In this document: piece by piece, positions 32,630 to 40,385 of the stretch
Position numbering within the stretch: position 1 is the stretch's first letter
How the letters are laid out: every line of letters starts with the position of its first letter
Source: Bacillota bacterium
GTDB taxonomy: Bacteria; Bacillota; Clostridia; Oscillospirales; Oscillospiraceae
Assembly: GCA_023386265.1 (NCBI GenBank)
Contig: JAEWKA010000004.1
Location: 248,001 to 312,000, forward strand
Length of the DNA stretch: 64,000 nucleotides
Direction of reading: 5' to 3'
Translations under genes and position numbers: made by a program
The notes under the pieces: model-generated
What the model was told of the DNA's origin: nothing
What the model saw: only the letters and a program-made list of their open reading frames with translations
Database searches by the model: none

Positions 32630-33208
32630 ATGACACTTGGCATCGTTTTTATGGCCTCAGGCTTCGGACGCCGTTTCGGTTCAAATAAGCTTTTGCATCC
32701 GCTAGGCGGAAAGCCCTTATATACTCATGCGCTTTCAAACCTTCTTAAGGCGGTAAATGAGCTGAAGCGGGACAATACGATTAATCTCACAGTCGTGAGC
32801 CAATATGATGAAATCCTCGCCTATGCAGAAAAAGGTGGTGCAATTGCCGTATTTAACCCTGAAAGCGGCAAGGGGATAACCGCGTCGATTAAGCTTGGTA
32901 TCAATAGTCTGCCGGATTCGGAGAATTATGCCTTCTTTGTCGCTGATCAGCCCTATTTAAAGGCGGAAACAACAGCAGCTTTTGTAAGGAGCTATCAAAT
33001 AAGCGGAAAGACAATTGGTTGTGTAACTGATGGCAAGACTTCCGGAAATCCGGTTATCTTTAACCGCATTTATCTTTCGGAGCTTTTAGCGCTTGAGGGA
33101 GACAGAGGCGGGAAACAGGTGATTTCAAAGCATCCCGAAGAGGTGTTTTATTATCAGGTCAATTCTCAGGAGCTTTTCGATTTGGATATACCTGAGGATT
33201 TTAATTGA
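32630..33208 (+). CDS. mocA: Molybdenum cofactor cytidylyltransferase MocA-like
   Basis: MocA transfers CMP to the molybdenum cofactor, giving the cytosine dinucleotide form used by xanthine dehydrogenase-type enzymes. The 192-residue protein has the nucleotidyltransferase signature ASGFGRRFGSNKLLHPLGG, VFNPESGKGITASIKLG and FFVADQPYL. The ATG at 32630 has AAGGAG upstream; an earlier ATG at 32567 falls inside yqeC. It closes the selD-to-mocA operon and converges on the second aminotransferase gene. Confidence 0.92.
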   Translation: MTLGIVFMASGFGRRFGSNKLLHPLGGKPLYTHALSNLLKAVNELKRDNTINLTVVSQYDEILAYAEKGGAIAVFNPESGKGITASIKLGINSLPDSENYAFFVADQPYLKAETTAAFVRSYQISGKTIGCVTDGKTSGNPVIFNRIYLSELLALEGDRGGKQVISKHPEEVFYYQVNSQELFDLDIPEDFN

Positions 33209-33272
33209 AATACTTCCGTTCCATCAGAAGAAAAATTATCGCAGAGCAATTTCCGCAAAAATCGGAAAGCAC

Positions 33273-34415
33273 TCAGCACAGATTTTCTATCGCTCGGAGC
33301 GCTGCGTCCACATCGGCTACGGAGCTTAAAAATCCGAGTGAAAAGCGAACCGTACCTTGCGGATAGGTCCCCAAGGTTTTATGCGCCAGAGGCGCGCAAT
33401 GCAAGCCGCAACGCGTTAGGATTCCGTATTGGTCTTCCAGTGCAAATGCAGCTTCGCCGTTATCTCGGCGCAAGAAGTCGACTGAGATTACACCTGTCCG
33501 CTTATCCGCACTTTCTGGGCCGGGAACGCGAATATAAGGGTTATTCCGAAGCCCGTCGAGAAATCGTCCGGTAAGTGATTTCTCATGCTCACGAAAAGCC
33601 TGCACACCCCGCTGTTCGATGAAGCGAAGTGCCTCCAAAAGGCCCATAATACCGGGTAAATTGAGCGTGCCGGCTTCATAGCAATCCGGCAATATTTCCG
33701 GCATATCCAGAGAATCGGATTTACTTCCTGTACCGCCGGCAATCAGAGGTCTCATTTGACTGAGCAGTTCATCTCGAAGAATGAAGCCACCGATTCCCTG
33801 AGGACCGAGAAGACCCTTGTGTCCCGCAAAGGCAATGGCAGAAGCGTTCCAATCATCCATGCATACAGGGAGGTGTCCGGCGCTCTGAGCGGTGTCTACG
33901 GCAAAGAACACACCCTTTTCCTTGCAGATAGCTCCGATTTCAGTTATCGGTTGAATGGCACCGCAGACATTTGAGGCATGCTGGATTACAACCAACCGAG
34001 TATTGCTGCGAAACAATCCCTCCAGCTCGTCGAGTATCAAAATGCCATTCTTGTCACAAGGTGCGAGTGAAAGTGATACGCCCTGCTTTTCGAGCAAAGC
34101 CGCGATTCTTGCAACGGCATTATGCTCCATTGCGCTGATTATAAGATGGTCGCCCGGGCGCAAAAGCCCCTGCATTATCATATTCATGCTCATGGTTACG
34201 CCGGAAGTGAACACACAGTGGCTATAGTTTCCGTTAAAGCCGAGAAGCCCGCACAGACGTTCACGAGTCTCCAGAACCTGCAGCCCCGCGTCAGCCGAAA
34301 GCTGATAGTCGGAGCGGCCAATATTGGTTCCGCTCTCTTCAATATAGCGTTTCATAGCTTCGCCGACACCCGGTGACTTCGGAAATGATGTCGCTCCGTT
34401 ATCCAGATAAATCAT
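33273..34415 (-). CDS. Second class V aminotransferase, cysteine desulfurase-like
   Basis: This 380-residue paralogue of the gene at 30749 has the same layout: start MIYLDNGATSFPKSPG, PLP lysine in FAGHKGLLGPQGIGG and cysteine loop TRCGLHCAPLAHKTLGT. It is on the opposite strand and divergent from the double-cubane reductase gene. Two copies in 4 kb suggest separate jobs, for example one for selenium delivery and one for sulfur or cluster supply. The promoter side holds a short palindrome shared with the divergent operon. Confidence 0.9.
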   Translation of the reverse strand: MIYLDNGATSFPKSPGVGEAMKRYIEESGTNIGRSDYQLSADAGLQVLETRERLCGLLGFNGNYSHCVFTSGVTMSMNMIMQGLLRPGDHLIISAMEHNAVARIAALLEKQGVSLSLAPCDKNGILILDELEGLFRSNTRLVVIQHASNVCGAIQPITEIGAICKEKGVFFAVDTAQSAGHLPVCMDDWNASAIAFAGHKGLLGPQGIGGFILRDELLSQMRPLIAGGTGSKSDSLDMPEILPDCYEAGTLNLPGIMGLLEALRFIEQRGVQAFREHEKSLTGRFLDGLRNNPYIRVPGPESADKRTGVISVDFLRRDNGEAAFALEDQYGILTRCGLHCAPLAHKTLGTYPQGTVRFSLGFLSSVADVDAALRAIENLC

Positions 34416-34451
34416 AAGCTTCTCCCTCTATTACCCGCAATTAACTATGTT

Positions 34452-34468
34452 AAAAGTATAATACTTTT
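34452..34468. promoter_or_regulatory. Palindrome between the divergent aminotransferase and reductase genes
   Basis: AAAAGTAT (34452-34459) and ATACTTTT (34461-34468) are perfect 8-base arms around one A. The palindrome contains a TATAAT-like -10 box (34457-34462) for the plus strand. It could be an operator for both genes; I see no matching strong -35 box. Confidence 0.45.
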
Positions 34469-34500
34469 TAATAATTTTGTAAAACAAAAGGAGAATGAAA

Positions 34501-35772
34501 ATGGCTGATTACAGAAAAATGTGGGAAGACCTCGGCATGGATCTTAGTACCCACGATGCTTTATGCGAGGTTCTACCCGTAGCTTTCAGCGATACATATC
34601 TATCACAAGAAAACCGTCCTGAGGGGATGGCGTTTTACGACTTCGTGGTTTCCGAAATTCACGGTGTCCGCCCCGCTGAGCTGATTGAGCATCAGAAAAA
34701 GGGCGGAAAGGTTTTCGGCACCTTCTGCATCTTTGTCCCTGACGAAATTATATTTGCGGCAGGCGGAATCGCGACCGGCCTTTGCGGGGGAAGCCAGTTC
34801 TGGGTTCCCGGCGGCGAAAAAGTTCTTCCCAATACCACCTGTCCTCTGATTAAGGCTTCTGTAGGCGCGAGAATCGACAAGACCTGCCCCTTCTTCCGCA
34901 TTGCAGACATGTATGTCGGCGAGACCACCTGCGACGGTAAGAAAAAAGCTTGGGAGATTCTATCGGAAGAAGTACCCGTCCACGTTATGGACATCCCCCA
35001 GATGAAGAGGGAAAAGGACATTAAGCATTGGGCGGAGGAGATTAAAGATTTCAAAGCCGTGGTCGAGAAGTTCACAGGCGGCAAGGTCACCGAAGAATCT
35101 CTCGCGAAGTCCATCAAGATGATTAACAGCAAGCGCCGTGTCCTTTCTCGTGTTTTTGAGTGCCGCAAGAGCGACATTATCCCCATTTCCGGCAAGGATG
35201 CGCTGCTGATGATGCAGATTGCCTTTTATGATGATCCCGAACGTTGCATAGAGAAGGCAAATGCTCTGGCTGATGAACTTGAGGAACGTATTGCAAACGG
35301 TATTTCCGTGTTTCCTGTTGGCACAAAGCGCATAATGATTTCAGGCACTCCTATGGCTATTCCCAACTGGAAGCTGCACCACATCGTAGAAACCAGCGGT
35401 GCCGCCGTAGTAGTGGAAGAAACCTGCACCGGTACTCGTTATTTTGAAAACGTAGTTGACGAAACCAAGGTATCGTTGGATGATCAGATAGAGGCACTTG
35501 CCGAGCGTTACATGAAATGCAATTGCGCCTGCTTCCATAACAACACAGGCCGTATTGATGATCTTCTCCGCCTTGCCAAGGAATATAAGGTCGACGGCGT
35601 TATCGACGTGAATCTGAAGTTCTGCACTCTGTATGATATTGAAGGGCGCAGCGTTGAAACGGAGCTTAAGAAGGCCGGTATTCCTGTCCTCGGCATCGAG
35701 ACTGACTATACCGACACCGATGCGGAACAGCTCCGTACCAGAATCGGCGCATTTATCGAAATGCTGGGCTAA
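34501..35772 (+). CDS. Double-cubane-cluster-type anaerobic reductase (HgdB/BcrC-like)
   Basis: This 423-residue protein belongs to the 2-hydroxyacyl-CoA dehydratase/benzoyl-CoA reductase-like family, in the branch that includes the double-cubane-cluster protein. The AAAGGAG spacing favours the ATG at 34501 over 34495. Candidate cluster cysteines are C76, C95, C114, C129 and C144 in the N-terminal half and C309, C340, C342, C344 and C375 in the C-terminal half, including the KCNCACFH stretch. Only one such subunit is present, unlike true dehydratases with two. With the activator encoded two genes later it should perform ATP-driven low-potential reduction; the substrate is unknown. Confidence 0.85.
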   Translation: MADYRKMWEDLGMDLSTHDALCEVLPVAFSDTYLSQENRPEGMAFYDFVVSEIHGVRPAELIEHQKKGGKVFGTFCIFVPDEIIFAAGGIATGLCGGSQFWVPGGEKVLPNTTCPLIKASVGARIDKTCPFFRIADMYVGETTCDGKKKAWEILSEEVPVHVMDIPQMKREKDIKHWAEEIKDFKAVVEKFTGGKVTEESLAKSIKMINSKRRVLSRVFECRKSDIIPISGKDALLMMQIAFYDDPERCIEKANALADELEERIANGISVFPVGTKRIMISGTPMAIPNWKLHHIVETSGAAVVVEETCTGTRYFENVVDETKVSLDDQIEALAERYMKCNCACFHNNTGRIDDLLRLAKEYKVDGVIDVNLKFCTLYDIEGRSVETELKKAGIPVLGIETDYTDTDAEQLRTRIGAFIEMLG

Positions 35773-36026
35773 TGAACGATTTTTACGTCCTATTCGAAAA
35801 TCATACTGACGGAATGGCTCTCTATCGATATTGCAGAGAGCACAAAGTCTTTGTAAGAATCTCCCCTGCTCCCAGAGCCGCGACGGTTTGCTGCGGTATG
35901 TCTTTACTGGTGAAGCCTGAAGACATATCTGCGGTTCGTAACTGTATAGAGGAAAGCGGAATAACAATTTTGAAAGTTGTGGAGCTGCCCCGTCAAATCA
36001 ATCCGAAACGGGATGTTTACTGCTAA
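35772..36026 (+). CDS. DUF3343 small protein between reductase and activator
   Basis: The 84-residue protein has the DUF3343 pattern: YVLFENHTDGMALYRYC, VRISPAPRAATVCCGMSLLV and a C-terminal cysteine in RDVYC. The central CCGM replaces the GCGM of the paralogue at 27556. Its start overlaps the reductase stop by one base, so it is made with the reductase. A role as a thiol or selenium carrier for the reductase or for molybdenum hydroxylase maturation is inference from context. Confidence 0.85.
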   Translation: MNDFYVLFENHTDGMALYRYCREHKVFVRISPAPRAATVCCGMSLLVKPEDISAVRNCIEESGITILKVVELPRQINPKRDVYC

Positions 36027-36036
36027 GAGGAAAGCT

Positions 36037-36780
36037 ATGGATTATGTTGGTATCGATATCGGCTCCACCGCAGCAAAGGTTGCCGTACTTGGCGATCACG
36101 AAATAAGGTTTGTGTTGCCCACAGGATGGAGCAGCAAAGAAACTGCGGTAACTATCAAAAACCAGCTTATGCAGTCCGGCATAGACATAGATGCTTGTCG
36201 CGTTGCTGCCACCGGCTACGGTCGCAACGCCGTGGAATATGCAGAGCGGAAAATTACGGAGATCACCTGTCATGCCGCGGGAGCGGCGCGGTTTTCAAAA
36301 GACTGCACCATCATAGATATAGGCGGACAGGACACAAAAGTCATCTGTGTGGAAAACGGTGCTGTAAGTGATTTTTTGATGAACGACAAGTGCTCTGCCG
36401 GCACGGGAAAATTTATTGAGGTCATGGCTGCACGTCTTGGATATGACATTGACGAGTTGTTTGAACACGCCGCCTTGGGCAAAGCTCTGGCTATCAGCTC
36501 ACTTTGCACTGTCTTTGCGGAATCCGAGGTCATAAACCACATAGGCGGAGGCTGCTCAAGAGACGACATTGCCGCCGGCGTTATAGACAGCGTTGCGGTG
36601 AAAGTATCCCAGATGACCTGCCGGATGCAGATGAAGGCCCCTGTACTCTTGACCGGAGGGTTAAGCCATCTGCAATACTTGGCAAAATGCCTGGAAGAAA
36701 GAATTGGCTTACCCGTCACCTGTATGCCAGAAGGGCGTTACGCGGGGGCCATCGGTGCCGCAATACTCATGCAGAATTAA
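36037..36780 (+). CDS. Acyl-CoA dehydratase-type activator ATPase
   Basis: This 247-residue ASKHA-fold ATPase of the HgdC/BadF type drives electrons into the reductase partner. It starts at 36037 behind AGAGGAAAG; a longer reading from 35977 overlaps the DUF3343 gene. Motifs are GIDIGSTAAKVAV and IDIGGQDTKV for nucleotide binding, and the two cysteines of the bridging 4Fe-4S cluster in CSAGTGKFIEV and SSLCTVFAESEV. LLTGGLSHLQ lies near the end. It forms a homodimer in known cases. Confidence 0.92.
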   Translation: MDYVGIDIGSTAAKVAVLGDHEIRFVLPTGWSSKETAVTIKNQLMQSGIDIDACRVAATGYGRNAVEYAERKITEITCHAAGAARFSKDCTIIDIGGQDTKVICVENGAVSDFLMNDKCSAGTGKFIEVMAARLGYDIDELFEHAALGKALAISSLCTVFAESEVINHIGGGCSRDDIAAGVIDSVAVKVSQMTCRMQMKAPVLLTGGLSHLQYLAKCLEERIGLPVTCMPEGRYAGAIGAAILMQN

Positions 36781-36805
36781 GATAGAAATAACGGAGGAAC
36801 ATGCC

Positions 36806-37828
36806 ATGCAGACGCTTTTTTCGGAGATGAAAAGAAGACTTGAGAATAAGGAAGATCTAATACTCGCCACTGTCGTTGCCAGCTCTGGAGCGGCTCCGAG
36901 AGGCGCGGGCGCTCGAATGCTCATCGGACGTGAGGGACGTATTCGCGGCACCGTCGGCGGAGGCGCTGTCGAATTCCGCTCGATACAGCTTGCTCAAGAT
37001 GCGATTAACAAGCGCGCTTCGGTTGTAAAGCAGTTTATTCTTGAGAAAAACCAAATCGAGGATATCGGAATGATATGCGGCGGGAACGTGACAATTTTCT
37101 TCCGCTATTTTGAAGGCGGAAACGATGCCATTATCAGTCTCTGTGAAACAGCCCTCGCACAGTTCCGCGAGCAGAAAACGACATGGCTTGTGACAGAGCT
37201 TACTGATGGGTATGACGGCGAAATCGGTCTCTATTCTGAAAAGCTCGGTATAATCGGCGATATCGCTCCGACGATAGCAAACGCAATATTCGGACAAGCC
37301 AGCGTTTTTGAGTTCGGAGGAAAAAAGTATTACGCTGAACAGATTTTGTCCTCGGGCTTTGTATATATTTTCGGCGGCGGTCATGTCGCACAGGAGCTTG
37401 TTCCTGTTCTATCGCATCTCGATTTTCGCTGTATAGTCCTTGAGGACCGTCCGGAGTTTGCATTACCCGAGCTATTTCCCGGCGCTGCCGATACAAGGCT
37501 TGTTAATTTTGAAAATGTCCCCGAGATGAAGCAGGTGACGAACGACGATTATATCATTGTTCTGACACGCGGACACAAGTTTGATCAGGTAATTGAGGAA
37601 CAGTCGCTTTGCACATCGGCTAGGTATATCGGAGTGATCGGCAGCAGACATAAGAAAGCTCAGGTTGAAAAAAACATCATTGAGCACGGCTTCACGCGCG
37701 CCGATCTTGACAGAGTGACTGCACCAATCGGACTGATGGGCATCAAAGCAGAAACTCCCGCTGAAATCGCCATCAGCATTGCCGGACAGCTCATTGCCTT
37801 TCGCGCCGGCGCAGGCATAATATCGTAA
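36806..37828 (+). CDS. XdhC-family molybdenum hydroxylase maturation factor
   Basis: XdhC/CoxI proteins bind finished molybdenum cofactor, help sulfuration (or selenation) and insert it into the hydroxylase. The 340-residue protein starts at 36806 with GGAGG 8 bases upstream. The N-terminal XdhC/CoxI domain has VASSGAAPRGAGARM and GTVGGGAVE. The C-terminal Rossmann domain has YIFGGGHVAQELVPVL, VLTRGHKFD and YIGVIGSRHKKAQVE. It closes the reductase operon, which links that module to molybdenum hydroxylase maturation, and is followed by a strong terminator. Confidence 0.92.
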   Translation: MQTLFSEMKRRLENKEDLILATVVASSGAAPRGAGARMLIGREGRIRGTVGGGAVEFRSIQLAQDAINKRASVVKQFILEKNQIEDIGMICGGNVTIFFRYFEGGNDAIISLCETALAQFREQKTTWLVTELTDGYDGEIGLYSEKLGIIGDIAPTIANAIFGQASVFEFGGKKYYAEQILSSGFVYIFGGGHVAQELVPVLSHLDFRCIVLEDRPEFALPELFPGAADTRLVNFENVPEMKQVTNDDYIIVLTRGHKFDQVIEEQSLCTSARYIGVIGSRHKKAQVEKNIIEHGFTRADLDRVTAPIGLMGIKAETPAEIAISIAGQLIAFRAGAGIIS

Positions 37829-37845
37829 GCTCATTCCTAAAAAAA

Positions 37846-37887
37846 GCAAGACCAGCCCCGAACTATTTGAGGCTGGTCTTGCTTTTT
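37846..37887 (+). terminator. Strong terminator ending the maturation region
   Basis: GCAAGACCAGCC (37846-37857) and GGCTGGTCTTGC (37871-37882) are exact complements followed by five T residues, 17 bases after the XdhC-family stop. The left arm is preceded by an A run, so it could work in both directions. Confidence 0.9.
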
Positions 37888-38133
37888 ATGATACGCATTC
37901 GCATTCGCATATGAAGCGCTCGCGCCTTTATTAGCCATTAAATCTATTTTAAAAAGTTTAGCATGCTGACTATCTAAATTCTATAATTTAATCTGTACTA
38001 TCTTAAATAAAAACGCTATTTAATTAAAGGAAATTGCAATTTTAGTGATTTTAAAAAATTGTATAACGTTTAAGCGGCACACATCTCAAATACTTCCATA
38101 GTATGATGTTGAAAGGAGGTGTTGATACAGCTT
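37888..38133 (+). promoter_or_regulatory. AT-rich control region of the collagen-like gene, possible sigma-K promoter
   Basis: No ORF or RNA gene is seen here. Near its end CACACA (38078-38083) is followed about 15 bases later by CATAGTATGA (38097-38106), resembling a sporulation sigma-K promoter (AC then CATANNNTA). The predicted start would be only a few bases before the AAAGGAGGT site at 38112-38120, which weakens the case. Confidence 0.35.
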
Positions 38134-39057
38134 ATGAATCGTAACTTCAAGAAACCAAATAGCAATCCTAGCGAACCCATCGATACGAGCGAGAACATGA
38201 AGGTTTGGAATTACAGTAACAGCAACTTAGGCTGCGGCAGGAGCATCGATAGGGGAGGCTGCAACGTAATAGTGAATTGCGGGCCAACCGGTCCGACCGG
38301 CCCGACAGGGCCTACCGGACCTACAGGTGCAACAGGACCAGCCGGAACTACTGGAGCTACCGGACCAGTTGGTGCGACCGGAGCAACAGGTCCCACGGGA
38401 CCCACCGGCGCAACAGGCGGAGTCGGTGCAACGGGGGCAACAGGTGCGACCGGTGCGACAGGTCCAACCGGACCCACAGGTGCAACAGGCGGAGTCGGTG
38501 CGACAGGAGCTACAGGCGCGACGGGGCCCACCGGTGCCACAGGCGCAACCGGACCTACTGGTGCAACGGGTGCAACCGGTCCGACAGGTGCAACCGGACC
38601 AACCGGACCTACTGGTGCAACCGGTGCCACGGGACCAACGGGCGCAACAGGACCGGGTGGCCTGACTCTATTTTTAGCTTCTGCTCTGCCCGTTGTAAGT
38701 GGTAACTGGATTGGACTGGGATCAGTTTCTGCAGCTCCTTTGTTTGTACGCAGTTCAGTTGTAATTCCGGTTGACGCGACAATCACAGGAATTGTGCTGA
38801 ACGTCAGAGACAATGCTTTGGCTGCGGGCGATGCAGTGACAGCAACAATCTTTACAAGTCCATGCGGCTTTGCTGCACCTGTAAGTACAGGTGTCTCAGT
38901 GACTGTCACAGGACCCAATCCGCCGACTTGCTGCGCTACCGCATCAGCTTCGGCAGTTGTTGTCGCTTGCGACTTGCTGTTTGTGCAAATAACAACAAGC
39001 GGAAGCGTCGCCGCCCTTAACAGTGGTGTATCAGTAACGATTTCCTTTACAGTTTGA
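38134..39057 (+). CDS. Collagen-like repeat protein, exosporium/spore-surface type
   Basis: The protein is about 307 residues. I use the ATG at 38134, although the AAAGGAGGT is 13 bases away; GTG 38119 and TTG 38122 are in frame but too close to it. Residues 1-49 are an Asn-rich, cysteine-bearing head ending in CNVIVNC. Residues 50-175 are 42 unbroken Gly-X-Thr-type triplets, mostly GPT and GAT. The C-terminal 130 residues are hydrophobic beta-rich with a CC pair, like BclA-type trimerising heads. No signal peptide is visible, as with proteins assembled in the mother cell. The threonines are likely glycosylation sites. Confidence 0.88.
   Translation: MNRNFKKPNSNPSEPIDTSENMKVWNYSNSNLGCGRSIDRGGCNVIVNCGPTGPTGPTGPTGPTGATGPAGTTGATGPVGATGATGPTGPTGATGGVGATGATGATGATGPTGPTGATGGVGATGATGATGPTGATGATGPTGATGATGPTGATGPTGPTGATGATGPTGATGPGGLTLFLASALPVVSGNWIGLGSVSAAPLFVRSSVVIPVDATITGIVLNVRDNALAAGDAVTATIFTSPCGFAAPVSTGVSVTVTGPNPPTCCATASASAVVVACDLLFVQITTSGSVAALNSGVSVTISFTV
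38281..38658 (+). repeat. Collagen-triplet coding repeat
   Basis: 42 consecutive 9-base units encode Gly-X-Y triplets where Y is nearly always Thr. Synonymous codons vary between units, so this is not a recent exact duplication. The strand also leaves a long antisense frame open, which I regard as an artefact. Confidence 0.9.
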
Positions 39058-39168
39058 TGTATTTTATAATATGTTTGGGTGCCGATTACTGTCGGTACCC
39101 ATATTTACTTAACGAACTTTCATATAGATATATAAACAGGCACATTTTCAGTTAAAGGAGAGTTTGAA

Positions 39169-40308
39169 ATGCCTAAGCTTCGATTCCATCTTTTAGGTCT
39201 CGCTCATCTGGAAACGCACAAAAGAAACTCCTCCTGCGCTTATACGCAAAAAATAATCAAGCTGGCCAACATGCTGAAAAAGAACGGTCACACTGTCTAT
39301 TTTTACGGAGTTGAAGGCTCAGAGGTCAACTGTGACCGCTTTATTCCCGTAACATCTCAGGAGGTTCTCAAGAATACTTACGGAGATTACGACAGAACAA
39401 CGAGCTTTTTTAAGATGGACCCAAACGATTTTGCGCATCAACTTTTTAACAGCAACGTAATTGCCGCAATTATGGAAAACAGGCAGGAGCAGGATATACT
39501 TCTGTGCACAATGGGCGCAAATCAGAAGCCTATAGCAGACGCTGTGAATTTACTCACAGTAGAGCCAGGAATTGGCTACTCCGGCGTTTTTTCATCTCAT
39601 CGTGTTTTTGAGTCATATGCTTGGATGCATTATATCTACGGACTCCTGCACGTTGATGACGGAGCTTGGTATGATGCGGTTATTCCAAACTATTTCGATC
39701 CGGCGGATTTTCCGTTCAAGTCTCAAAAGCAGGATTATCTGTTATACTTCGGAAGAATAATCAGCAGGAAGGGCGTTCAGGCGGCATCGGAAATCGCAAA
39801 GCGTACAGGAAATCAGCTATATATAGTCGGGCAGGGCTCTCTGGATGATCCGATAGAAGGGCTCTCCCTCGGGAACGAAAAGCACATAGTTTATAAGCCC
39901 GCTGTGGGACCTGAGGAAAGAGCGGAGCTTTTGAGTAACGCCAAGGCCGTACTCATGCCAACCTACTATCTTGAGCCCTTCGGCGGGGTCAACGTTGAAT
40001 CTCAGCTCTGCGGAACGCCCGTTATCACCACCGATTGGGGAGCGTTTCCCGAAACCGTGCTCCACGGTGTCACAGGATTTAGATGCAGAGTTTTTGAAGA
40101 ATTCTGCTGGGCTGTCAAGAATATCCATCGCATCAAACCGTCAGCCTGCCGAGAATGGGCAGAAAATAACTATTCAATGGATAGGGTAGGGAAGATGTAC
40201 GAGGAATATTTTCAGCGGGTCAATAGGCTCTTCGGCAAGGGTTGGTATGAGGAAAACGAGAGCCGCGATGAGCTTGCGTGGCTTGAGCGGTATTATCCAA
40301 AGAACTAG
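39169..40308 (+). CDS. Glycosyltransferase, GT4 type
   Basis: The 379-residue protein is a GT-B glycosyltransferase. YLLYFGRIISRKGVQAA marks the start of the nucleotide-sugar domain near residue 190, and EPFGGVNVESQLCGTP is the E-x7-E donor motif. YIVGQG and LMPTYYLEPFGG are also typical. No membrane segment is evident. It is encoded 111 bases after the collagen-like protein on the same strand, so it may glycosylate the threonine-rich triplets; this is inference from position. AAGGAGAG precedes the ATG. Confidence 0.88.
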   Translation: MPKLRFHLLGLAHLETHKRNSSCAYTQKIIKLANMLKKNGHTVYFYGVEGSEVNCDRFIPVTSQEVLKNTYGDYDRTTSFFKMDPNDFAHQLFNSNVIAAIMENRQEQDILLCTMGANQKPIADAVNLLTVEPGIGYSGVFSSHRVFESYAWMHYIYGLLHVDDGAWYDAVIPNYFDPADFPFKSQKQDYLLYFGRIISRKGVQAASEIAKRTGNQLYIVGQGSLDDPIEGLSLGNEKHIVYKPAVGPEERAELLSNAKAVLMPTYYLEPFGGVNVESQLCGTPVITTDWGAFPETVLHGVTGFRCRVFEEFCWAVKNIHRIKPSACREWAENNYSMDRVGKMYEEYFQRVNRLFGKGWYEENESRDELAWLERYYPKN

Positions 40309-40385
40309 ATTAAAAAGCAATTTTTAATTTGCCCTTATCATAACGCGCCTGACGGACATAATAACCAAGGTTCGGAGGCGTGTGA

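Noticed and set aside
38281..38658. Possible CRISPR array or satellite in the repetitive stretch
   Set aside because: Units are 9 bases, in frame and encode Gly-X-Thr triplets; there are no spacers.
38211..38918. Long antisense open frame of 235 residues across the collagen repeat
   Set aside because: It is a low-complexity Ala-Pro-Val-Gly mirror of the triplet repeat, with no ribosome site, and follows from the GC-rich repeat composition.
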